Part shown: one piece after another, positions 24,801-31,197 of the stretch
How positions within the stretch are numbered: the stretch's first letter is position 1
Layout: every line of letters begins with the position of its first letter
Source of the DNA: an uncultured Clostridia bacterium
GTDB taxonomy: Bacteria; Bacillota; Clostridia; TANB77; CAG-508
DNA: 64,000 bases
Reading direction: 5' to 3'
Assembly: GCA_948739805.1 (NCBI GenBank)
Contig: CAPYID010000006.1
Coordinates: 13,875 to 77,874 of the forward strand
Made by a program: the position numbers and the translations under genes
The notes under the pieces: generated by a model
The model's database searches: none
Told to the model about the DNA's origin: nothing
Seen by the model: only the letters and a program-made list of their open reading frames with translations

Positions 24801-25443
24801 ATTTTTTCGCTTTTTCTGATTGTTCTTTTAATGGCTCAATTTTTTGTTCTATTTCACATATTATGTCATTTATTCTTAGTAGGTTTAGTTTTGTTTGCTC
24901 TAATTTTTTTTCTGATTCTATTTTCCTTGCTTTATATTTTACTATTCCTGAGGCTTCTTCGAATACATGTCTTCTATCTTCTGATTTATTGCTTAGGATT
25001 TCATCTATTCTTCCTTGCCCTATTATTGAGTATCCATCTTTTCCTATTCCTGTGTCCATGAATAGTTCTACTATATCTTTTAACCTACAGTCTGTTTTGT
25101 TTATTAGATATTCTGATTCCCCGCTTCTGAATAGCCTCCTTGTTACTGTTACTTCTGTATATTCTATTGGTAGTTTTCCATCAATATTGTCGAATACTAA
25201 TGATACTTCTGCAAATCCTAGTGATTTCCTGTTTTGTGTTCCTGCAAATATTACGTCTTCTGATTTTTGCCCTCTTAGGGATTTCATGCTTTGCTCTCCT
25301 AGTACCCATCTTATTGCATCTGATATATTGCTTTTCCCTGAACCGTTTGGACCTATAACTGCTGTTATTCCTGGCATTAATTCTAGAGTGGTCTTGTCTG
25401 CAAATGATTTAAATCCTTGCAATTCTAGCCTTTTTAAGTACAT
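21892..25443 (-). CDS. smc: Chromosome segregation ATPase SMC
   Basis: SMC is the ring-forming ATPase that compacts and segregates the chromosome with ScpA and ScpB. The 1183-aa length is typical. Walker A GPNGSGKSNI lies near residue 32. A long coiled coil runs to about 490, the hinge spans about 500-650 (GVEGVLSSIIEVEKKYGLAIEIALGG type segment, with glycine pairs), and a second coil runs to about 1030. The C-terminal head has LLSGGERAFTAIALL (signature) and FCILDEIEAALDD (Walker B). No scpAB, rnc or ftsY is adjacent, unlike in Bacillus. Codons are strongly A-ending. Confidence 0.97.
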   Translation of the reverse strand: MYLKRLELQGFKSFADKTTLELMPGITAVIGPNGSGKSNISDAIRWVLGEQSMKSLRGQKSEDVIFAGTQNRKSLGFAEVSLVFDNIDGKLPIEYTEVTVTRRLFRSGESEYLINKTDCRLKDIVELFMDTGIGKDGYSIIGQGRIDEILSNKSEDRRHVFEEASGIVKYKARKIESEKKLEQTKLNLLRINDIICEIEQKIEPLKEQSEKAKKYLNLKEELKNIEIGLFICNINENKEKLEKIIEDIQTLDNQKEEEDNKLEEINKLKQQLKEEIDLITEEIENLHNLESKTLQEKEQINSDIKVTNERIINNNLNHKRYEEEIKELKEKKTELEEEIKQKEEKKINLYANKEKFEKELEQKQKELDELNNKLSEKEKEIEEHKKNVEQYTDEKYEKSTELSSYDVNLENLEKRQKNITIEKQQGISELDKTKFAKEGIVKTFYEIENQKKEISAKLEQASKHKEESTKKIKEYEDKINTILSEYRIKESRLKFLKETEKEKEGYTKSVKTLLIECEKNKDLAKGVEGVLSSIIEVEKKYGLAIEIALGGALQNIVTETENDAKKLIEYLRKNNIGRASFLPITSVKGKKIEKINDKNIIGIHGIASDLVKYNSKYEGIIQNLLGRVVIIEDMEQAIELAKQNKYTFKIVTLKGDIVNPSGMITGGVAPTKTINILGRAGEIKDLEKELKQKEEKIEKLKQEKQQYEESTREVIQKANELEEKLKETDIQYATEKQKIISIEENIQKAENNIQKLKQEIEEIKKQKSETEQKKEETKKEIKEIEEKKEKLTQIINEYANLNKDNQKYIDDLNFDVTNLKISVNSFNESEISIDEVVERIKNEIKTNETSIKNKESNLENIKKENEKLEQQIQENEKKLKEMDKNIKERDTKVQEIKQERNEKSKQLEQTESKVINQFETLENIKAEITKIEIKKEKAEHDIEETTNKLWEEYELTPNNISENYQKPKNIANATKEASKIREEIRNIGSVNVDSIEEYKNTSERYDFMCEQRLDVENSMAQLKKVIAEMTETMKDQFLKQFKIINENFKSTFKELFGGGTAELKLEDEGNILETGIEIKVQPPGKKLQNMMLLSGGERAFTAIALLFSMLKINPSPFCILDEIEAALDDVNVYRFAEYLKKFVGQTQFLTITHRKGTMEQASTVYGVTMEENGISKLLSMKLN

Positions 25444-25538
25444 TTATTATCATTCCTTATTTTTTTAATCTTTTATTATAATACCTCAAATATGGGAAAA
25501 ATACAAGGATTTTTGGTTAAATTGTCTTATTTTTAGCT

Positions 25539-25567
25539 TTGACATTTAGAAAATTTTGGTGTATAAT
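25539..25567 (+). promoter_or_regulatory. Consensus promoter of the 115-aa gene
   Basis: TTGACA, 17 bases, TATAAT. The start point falls at the edge of a palindrome (25575-25591). Confidence 0.85.
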
Positions 25568-25574
25568 TATAGTA

Positions 25575-25591
25575 TATTACCAGTGGTAATA
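25575..25591. promoter_or_regulatory. Operator-like palindrome TATTACC-N3-GGTAATA
   Basis: A perfect inverted repeat with 7-bp arms covers the predicted start point, which is where a repressor would act. ATTACCACT/AGTGGTAAT arms also occur near 29759 and 29825. Confidence 0.6.
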
Positions 25592-25623
25592 AATAAATGC
25601 AGAAAAAATTAGGAGGACTTCTC

Positions 25624-25971
25624 ATGACAACAGAGTCGACAGAACAAATTATTGAAGGCGATGATCTCTCAAAATTATTATTCTCCACTTTACTTTCATA
25701 TGGAAATAACACAGTGTTCAGTCTATCAGAGGAAATTTATTTCAAGCAGTTCGTTTCTATCGAAGGTACTACAATTAAAACTATTCTTTCGACAGATACT
25801 GAGCTGCAACTACAGGTTACTCAAAATTCAAATGAGTTTATCCTTTTGAAGTTTTTAAAGGCATCAGCATATATTGTGTTGTATGTTAATTCTAAGTCAC
25901 CTCATTATGTTTACAATTTTCCTATAGATTGTAAAACACCGTATTATTGTAGCATAATAGTAAATGATTGA
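25624..25971 (+). CDS. Hypothetical 115-aa protein
   Basis: The protein starts MTTESTEQIIEGDDLSKLL at ATG 25624, fixed by AGGAGG six bases upstream; an earlier ATG at 25597 precedes that site. It is soluble, with alternating beta-like segments (TILSTDTELQLQVTQNS) and YIVLYVNSK near the end. No family is recognised. Size, strong own promoter and operator resemble the solitary gene at 30089, though the sequences do not obviously align. Composition is balanced and unlike native plus-strand genes, so acquisition is likely. A weak hairpin (ACCCCATTGGGGT, about 25998) follows. Confidence 0.65.
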   Translation: MTTESTEQIIEGDDLSKLLFSTLLSYGNNTVFSLSEEIYFKQFVSIEGTTIKTILSTDTELQLQVTQNSNEFILLKFLKASAYIVLYVNSKSPHYVYNFPIDCKTPYYCSIIVND

Positions 25972-26054
25972 TATTTATTATTCCTTACACACAGGTCACC
26001 CCATTGGGGTAGCTTTTGTGGTTATATAATATTTCACTTGAATTTTATATTATT

Positions 26055-27365
26055 ATGTGGTATTTTATATATAGATTTTTTAAGGTTATTTTAAAATATA
26101 TTTTACCTAAGAGAGGACTGAGTAAAATTATAGAGAGTTATAATTATCATAAAAGAAGAAAAAAACGAAAAATCAAATATGTTAGGCTTTTTATTTTTCT
26201 TATTATTTTAGTTGCTGTTATTTGGCGCATTGGTTTGGCTTTTTTTGATAAGTCAGATAAAAGTTCTAATAATGACGCAAATGTTGGTGATGGTAGCACT
26301 TCAGAAACTAGTGCTTTTGAGGATACTACTATTCATTTAACTGCTATTGGTGATATTATGTGTCATGGTCCTAATTATAAGGCTGCATATATTCCTAGTT
26401 CCGATTCTTACGATTTTTCTCCTTTTTTTAAAAATATTTCTGAGTATACTTCTAAGGCTGATTTGACTATTGGTAATTTGGAGACTACTTTTGCTGGTAA
26501 GGATCGTGGTTATAGTGGTTATCCTACTTTTAATTCTCCAGCTGAGTTGGGACAGGCTATAAAGGATATTGGTGTTGATGTTTTGGGTACTGCTAATAAT
26601 CATTGTATGGATAAGGGCTATTCTGGTCTTTCTAGTACTTTAGATGTTTTAGATGAGTTGGAGTTTTCCCATATGGGTACTTCTAGAAGTGTTGAGGAAC
26701 AGAGTTCTATTTTGGTGAGAAATGTTAATGGTATAAATATTGCTTTTCTTGCTTTTACTTATGGCACTAATGGTATTAGTATTCCTAAGGATAAGTCTTT
26801 TTCTGTTAATTTGATTGATAGAGATTTGATTGTTAAACAAATTGAGAGTGCTAAGAGATTGAATGTTGATATGATTTGCGTTAATATGCATTGGGGTGTT
26901 GAGTATCAGACTTCACCTAATTCTGAACAAAAGGAGCTTGCTGATTTTTTGTTTAAGAATGGTGTTGATATTATTTTTGGTAGTCATCCTCACGTGTTAC
27001 AACCTATGGAGAAGAGAACTGTATCTCTGGATGATGGTTCTACAAAGGATGGGTTTGTTATTTATTCTTTGGGTAATTTTATTTCTAATCAGTCTGATGT
27101 TAATACTCAGGATACTATTATTTTGAATTTGCAGGTTACTAAGTCTGGTAAGGATGGTAATATTAGTATTGATAGTTTTGATTATATTCCTGTGTATTGT
27201 TACAATAAAGGCAATAATGCTAAAAATCGTTATGAACTTATAGATTTGAAAAAGAGTATTTCAGATTATGAGAATGGTACAAGCTCAATTAGCCCATCTT
27301 TGTATAATACTTTTAAGTCTGAACTTCAGAGAATTGAGAAGATTATGAATTCTAATTTAAATTAA
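26055..27365 (+). CDS. CapA-family protein (PGA_cap metallophosphatase fold)
   Basis: The 436-aa protein has a basic N-terminus (PKRG...KRRKKRK), one membrane helix at about 45-65, a Ser/Asn-rich stalk and an outer PGA_cap domain. The domain carries the metal-site motifs in order: GDIMCHG, IGNLETTF, TANNHCMD, MHWGVEY, GSHPHVLQ and YSLGNF. CapA proteins take part in poly-gamma-glutamate capsule synthesis, but no capB or capC is adjacent, so another surface role is possible. The start is uncertain: ATG 26055 has no clear ribosome site, and a TTG at 26016 is in frame. Codon use is native (T-ending). Confidence 0.88.
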   Translation: MWYFIYRFFKVILKYILPKRGLSKIIESYNYHKRRKKRKIKYVRLFIFLIILVAVIWRIGLAFFDKSDKSSNNDANVGDGSTSETSAFEDTTIHLTAIGDIMCHGPNYKAAYIPSSDSYDFSPFFKNISEYTSKADLTIGNLETTFAGKDRGYSGYPTFNSPAELGQAIKDIGVDVLGTANNHCMDKGYSGLSSTLDVLDELEFSHMGTSRSVEEQSSILVRNVNGINIAFLAFTYGTNGISIPKDKSFSVNLIDRDLIVKQIESAKRLNVDMICVNMHWGVEYQTSPNSEQKELADFLFKNGVDIIFGSHPHVLQPMEKRTVSLDDGSTKDGFVIYSLGNFISNQSDVNTQDTIILNLQVTKSGKDGNISIDSFDYIPVYCYNKGNNAKNRYELIDLKKSISDYENGTSSISPSLYNTFKSELQRIEKIMNSNLN

Positions 27366-27430
27366 TTTTTAATGTTTTTTATGATTTGCCACACGGACGA
27401 GCAATGTTCTCCCCTACATCAATCAATTTT

Positions 27431-27537
27431 TCTTTTGCAGATTTAAGTTTTTGAATGTAAATGAAGAAATCTTAAAGGCAATAGCAATTATAGTCTTTAT
27501 ATAATAGGAAAGTATAACTTTCCTATTATATAAATCT
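27431..27537. repeat. Structured intergenic element, copy 1
   Basis: A block of about 55 bases (27431-27485) is shared with 57205-57260, including TGAATGTAAATGA... and CTTAAAGGCAATAGC. It is followed by a perfect 14-bp hairpin (27508-27538) with ATAGGAAAGT/ACTTTCCTAT arms, and copy 2 has the same kind of hairpin. The rest of 27366-27651 shows no gene. Confidence 0.7.
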
Positions 27538-27651
27538 TCGCTATTTTTAATGTGGTAAAAGTGTAAAGAAAGCAGTATTTTATCTCCTTTTTCATTTCCA
27601 CCAATTAAAATTAGAAGTATATATCATATAACTTGACAACTGTGTGTCATA

Positions 27652-28232
27652 TTATAAATAATTTTTTAAAGTTTTTTCTAATTTGTCTTTTATAATATTT
27701 TTTGCTTTCATTGGTGATAAAACTTTTATATGTTCTCCAAAAGATAAAATATAACCATATACCCATTCATTTTCTGGATATTTCACTTTTATAATAAAGT
27801 TTCCATCTTCTTTTTTCGTTATTTCTTTACTTTCAAATTCATCATATACTCTATAAGTCATAGCTTTACTTATTTCTAGTTCAAGTTCTATTATTTTGAA
27901 GTTATATTTTTCATTATCTTCTTCTTTTGGTAGTTCTCTTTCAAAATGTTCTTGTCCTTTTACTTTTTTCATTCCTTGTAAGGCAAACAAAATTTGGTTT
28001 TGTTCTTCTTATGAAAGTATTGTTTTATTTAGTACATATTCATCTAAAAGTCCTATTCCTCCATCTTTTCCTTTACTTGCATAATTGGTATGTTTGCTGT
28101 GCTTAATGTTTCTATATCTCTATATATTGTTCTTGTGGATACCTCAAACCTATCAGCTAACTCTTTAGCTGTAGTTTTTCTCTTTTGCATTAGTATATAT
28201 ACTATTTCAAATAATCTATTATTTACTTGCAT
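27652..28232 (-). pseudogene. WYL-domain transcriptional regulator, broken twice
   Basis: The ATG at 28232 (AGGAGG upstream) opens an HTH_11-type domain: NRLFEIVYILMQKRKTTAKE, then VSTRTIYRDIETL. Near 28083 one A/T is missing, shifting the frame. The next frame gives YASKGKDGGIGLLDEYVLN and then a TAA at 28009-28011 where Glu is expected. After it the frame continues as EEQNQILFALQGMKKV to a WYL C-terminal half ending at 27652. WYL regulators sense small ligands or nucleic acids. Two independent lesions make this a true pseudogene rather than an error. It stands next to repeat-rich DNA. Confidence 0.85.
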
Positions 28233-28287
28233 AGTTTCCTCCTACCAATATTATAGCATATAAATATGGCATCCGTCTGTCATATTT

Positions 28288-28347
28288 AGAACAAATAAGA
28301 AAAATCAAAGATTTTTCTTTCTAAGAGTTGCTAACGCAACTCTTTTT
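28288..28347. repeat. AACAAATAAGAAAAATC repeat plus hairpin
   Basis: AGAACAAATAAGAAAAATC matches 50609-50627. It is followed by AAGAGTTGC-TAAC-GCAACTCTT and a T-run, a terminator shape on the plus strand with no gene upstream. Confidence 0.55.
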
Positions 28348-28450
28348 CTGTTACAATATACTCTTATTTCTTGCTATTTTAAAAACTAAAGTGAGCGATA
28401 ACTTGTAGTTTGTATGGATGATAAAAATTACAGAGAATTATAATTATACG

Positions 28451-28604
28451 TTGTAGGGGCACCGTTTGCGGGAATACCCGTTAGACATGACACCACTGTG
28501 CCCTTGAAATTACAGAAATTTAGACATTTATGTTGATAACAAATATATTGAGATCCATTGTAGGGGCGCCCTTTGGGCGTCCGTGAAATCGTACGCCTCT
28601 ACAA
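28451..28604. repeat. GTAGGGGC-type repeats
   Basis: Two units beginning TTGTAGGGGC (28451 and 28558), the second closing with GCCTCTACAA. The same GTAGGGGCG theme lies in the MITE centre at 3545 and near 29931. No gene is seen in 28348-28730. Confidence 0.5.
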
Positions 28605-28730
28605 CCCCTAATTTTTATATTAGGATAGTATCGAATGGTAACAATCAAAAAAATGAACTACCTCCTAGCTTACTTAATGGATAATAGTTCATTTTATTAA
28701 TATTTCAATTATATTTTTACATTCTTTATT

Positions 28731-29651
28731 TTATTTGTTTATTTTTTCAATTTCTTCCTTGGTTAACCCTGTACATTCTACAATGGTTTCTACTGATATA
28801 TTTTGTTTTAACATATTTTTAGCAATTTCTAATTTTTCATTTGCTACACCTTGTTGTATTCCTTTTTCTATTCCCTGCTGTATTCCTTTTTCCATTCCTT
28901 GTTGCATTCCTTGTTCTCTACCAGCTTCTAATCCTTTGTCATATCCAGCAGCTTCTACAGCCTTTTGGTCCATTTTATACATTAATCTTTGAAATGCTAG
29001 TTCTTGTTCCTTTTTGTCACCACTTATTTCCTCTAGAACTTTTTTAGCTTTCTTTACTGCTTCATTATCTACATCTTCCATATCTAAGTCCTCTGGCTTT
29101 CTTATAAAATTAACCCATGTGTTTAATTCAGTATTTTTGCTCATGTATTTTTCACATTTAGGTAATTCTATTATATAAATTTCTAGATTTCTTGTCAATA
29201 TCATTTCTTTGTATTCGTCTTCTCTGATATGCCATTTACTTAAATATTTATGTATTGTTTCAAGTCCTGATATTTCGTAATCTGCAAATAATATTATTAT
29301 AGTCTTCTTGGCATTAATATATTTTTCACCTAATTTAATACTATTAGAATATAATTTACTCCAATAGAACATTATTCTATTTTCAATATCCTTTTTATCT
29401 ACCATTTGCATTTCAATATTAGTTTGAATAGAATTATTTATTTCTGCTCTAATATCTAAAACACCAAACTTATCATCTTTTAAATCTTGAGGAGTAATAG
29501 TATTTAAGTCTAGAACTATATTTGTTATTTTAATATCTTCTACAATAGCTGTAATTAAATTTTTTGTAATATCCTCATTTCCAGAGTATCCAAAGATTCG
29601 CTTAAAGATGTAGTCATTTTTTAGATCTAATAATTTTGTTATAAACAACAC
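28731..29651 (-). CDS. Rpn/PD-(D/E)XK nuclease family transposase-like protein
   Basis: Members of this family (PF12784, RpnA-like) are recombination-promoting nucleases. The N-terminal LLDLKNDYIFKRIFGYSGNE is diagnostic. The nuclease core follows: LDIRAEINN, then NIEMQM with the Asp and Glu-x-Gln active-site positions, and FYWSKLYS. A tail of five Gln/Gly/Met/Glu repeats (GMQQGMEKG, GIQQGIEKG) leads to a C-terminal ISVETIVECTGLTKEEI. The start is odd. AGGAGG overlaps the GTG at 29651, a TTG follows too closely, and the codon at ideal distance is ATA (29642). Composition is balanced, typical of a mobile accessory gene. Confidence 0.88.
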   Translation of the reverse strand: MLFITKLLDLKNDYIFKRIFGYSGNEDITKNLITAIVEDIKITNIVLDLNTITPQDLKDDKFGVLDIRAEINNSIQTNIEMQMVDKKDIENRIMFYWSKLYSNSIKLGEKYINAKKTIIILFADYEISGLETIHKYLSKWHIREDEYKEMILTRNLEIYIIELPKCEKYMSKNTELNTWVNFIRKPEDLDMEDVDNEAVKKAKKVLEEISGDKKEQELAFQRLMYKMDQKAVEAAGYDKGLEAGREQGMQQGMEKGIQQGIEKGIQQGVANEKLEIAKNMLKQNISVETIVECTGLTKEEIEKINK

Positions 29652-29756
29652 CTCCTATCTTATTTACTTTTTTTGTTAATTGATTTTTTGGCATGAATTT
29701 GCCTTTTGATTTAATCTTTTTTGATTCTAAATTATAATAGAAATATTAATTTTATT

Positions 29757-29837
29757 TATATTACCACTTTTTTTCATAAATCGCAAGTCAAAATTTCCAT
29801 ATTTTCATTAAAATTTATTAAATGTTAGTGGTAATAA
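29757..29837. repeat. Inverted ATTACCACT / AGTGGTAAT pair
   Basis: Two 9-bp arms about 60 bases apart in the gene-free stretch upstream of the Rpn gene. The arms share ATTACC/GGTAAT with the palindrome at 25575-25591. Confidence 0.4.
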
Positions 29838-29887
29838 TTCACTATAAATTTTGGGGTTGTATGTGTGATTTTATTATATAAAATCAC

Positions 29888-29979
29888 AATGAATAATTAA
29901 TAATGAATGGTGAATGATGAATAATATATGTAGGGACGACCATTATTCATCATTCATTATTCATTATTAATTATTCATT
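29888..29979. repeat. 92-bp long inverted repeat of ATTCATT units
   Basis: Two 38-base arms (29888-29925 and 29942-29979) are nearly perfect inverted copies around a GTAGGGACG centre. This is a long hairpin with MITE character, related to the shorter runs at 893 and 6521. Confidence 0.8.
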
Positions 29980-30032
29980 AAAATTATAAAATCATCCCCA
30001 CAAACACAAATTTATATAATAAAGGGATTATG

Positions 30033-30075
30033 TGCTATAATTTATATATAAAAAGCCCCGAGAGGGCTAAGCATA
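30033..30075 (+). promoter_or_regulatory. Extended -10 promoter and leader hairpin of the 114-aa gene
   Basis: TGCTATAAT (extended -10) lies before a short leader with AGCCC/GGGCT and a strong AAGGAGG. Confidence 0.55.
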
Positions 30076-30088
30076 AGGAGGTAAAAAA

Positions 30089-30433
30089 ATGCCATCAAAT
30101 GTTAATGAACTAGTGATAAACTCTATAACTAATTTACTTGAGCATTCTATTTTAGTTGAATGCAAAGGTACCTCTACTAATGATATTTCATATGCATATA
30201 CAAAAGATAAAATTTTTAACACCAAAAATGGAGTAGCTACCTTTAAGGTATCTGACAAGTTATATGTTGCTCCAAAGTACAATGGGATTGTAAAAATCCT
30301 ATTAAAAAATGGGTTTAGGCAAGATTATATGATGCATGTTCCATTTTCTGATGGGAAAATACCACCTGTTTACAATCTATATTGGAATGAACTGGTGACA
30401 CAATTCCGTTTACAAATTAGGCACGCCATTTAG
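30089..30433 (+). CDS. Hypothetical 114-aa protein
   Basis: The ATG at 30089 follows AAGGAGG at eight bases. The protein is soluble, has an N-terminal helix (NELVINSITNLLEHS) and then beta-type segments (GVATFKVSDKLYVAPKY). No family is recognised. It stands alone with its own promoter and a large terminator hairpin, the same style of unit as the 115-aa gene at 25624. It is not T-skewed, so probably acquired. No toxin or antitoxin partner is visible next to it. Confidence 0.6.
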   Translation: MPSNVNELVINSITNLLEHSILVECKGTSTNDISYAYTKDKIFNTKNGVATFKVSDKLYVAPKYNGIVKILLKNGFRQDYMMHVPFSDGKIPPVYNLYWNELVTQFRLQIRHAI

Positions 30434-30445
30434 ATCTAAAATCAA

Positions 30446-30492
30446 ATCAAAAGAGGGGGGGTTCTTGTTTCCAAGAACTCTCCTCTTTTGAT
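30446..30492 (+). terminator. Terminator of the 114-aa gene
   Basis: A long stem (ATCAAAAGAGG paired with CCTCTTTTGAT, extended by TTCTTG/CAAGAA) follows the stop by 12 bases. Confidence 0.8.
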
Positions 30493-30563
30493 TTCTATGT
30501 TTTGTTAACATTGTGTTATTTTTTTCATAAAATTCTTTTTTAAATTAGATTTTACAAAATATG

Positions 30564-31061
30564 CTATTCAAAATAATTACTAGTTTCTTTTAATCCATCA
30601 AATTCGGTTTGTCTTAATATTTCATATGCTATTATTGCTACTGAATTTGATAGGTTTAATGACCTTAATGTGTCTCTCATTGGTATTCTTATTGCTTTTT
30701 CTATGTATTTTTGTATTAAATCTTCTGGTAAACCTTTTGTTTCTTTACCAAATAATATAAATACTTCTTTCATTTTACTATAGTCTACATCTGAATAGCA
30801 TTTTTGGGATTTTGTAGAGGCTAAAAACATGTTGTGTTCTTCTGGTTTATATTTTTCTAAAAATGTTTTTAATGATGTGTGTTCTTCTATTTCTAATTTA
30901 TCCCAATAGTCTAGTCCTGCTCTTTTTAGATATTTGTCTGTTATTGAAAATCCTAATGGATATACTAAATGTAATTTTGCTCCTATTGCTGCACAGGTTC
31001 TGGCTATGTTTCCTGTGTTTTGTGGAATTTCTGGTTCGACCATTACTATATTTAATCTCAT
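30564..31061 (-). CDS. trmL: tRNA (cytidine/uridine-2'-O-)methyltransferase TrmL
   Basis: TrmL is a SPOUT methyltransferase that methylates the ribose of wobble nucleotide 34 in tRNA-Leu isoacceptors. The 165-aa protein has the three SPOUT motifs: PQNTGNIARTCAA near residue 15, LFGKETKGLP near 97, and IPMRDTLRSLNLSNSVAI near 122, which forms the AdoMet knot. The ATG at 31061 is fixed by AAGGAG; an in-frame TTG at 31079 lies upstream of that site. It follows pheT by about 130 bases of repeat DNA and may be transcribed from the hisS-pheST operon. Confidence 0.94.
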   Translation of the reverse strand: MRLNIVMVEPEIPQNTGNIARTCAAIGAKLHLVYPLGFSITDKYLKRAGLDYWDKLEIEEHTSLKTFLEKYKPEEHNMFLASTKSQKCYSDVDYSKMKEVFILFGKETKGLPEDLIQKYIEKAIRIPMRDTLRSLNLSNSVAIIAYEILRQTEFDGLKETSNYFE

Positions 31062-31080
31062 GTTTTCTCCTTCTTTCAAA

Positions 31081-31100
31081 GGGCACGTTGCAACGTGCCC
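31081..31100. repeat. Perfect 20-bp palindrome
   Basis: GGGCACGTTGCAACGTGCCC, immediately 5' of trmL, belongs to the GTAGGGGCAC repeat theme (followed by CTAC). Confidence 0.6.
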
Positions 31101-31153
31101 CTACATTTACAATACTTTTATGGGAAAGAAACACACGCCTTTTCCGAAATTGC

Positions 31154-31197
31154 CAAAATTCTCCGTCCCTATTGGCAAAATTCTCCGTCCCTATTGG
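31154..31197. repeat. Two tandem 22-bp CCGTCCC repeats overlapping pheT end
   Basis: Two identical 22-base units stand head to tail. The second supplies the pheT stop codon and last residues. A third, diverged copy is at 1171-1192. Confidence 0.85.

Noticed and set aside
28288..28347. Terminator of a plus-strand gene
   Set aside because: The hairpin and T-run look right, but no plus-strand gene ends before it; it is treated as a repeat.
28731..30060. An insertion sequence around the Rpn-type gene
   Set aside because: No matching terminal inverted repeats or target duplication flank the gene; the palindromes nearby belong to other repeat families.
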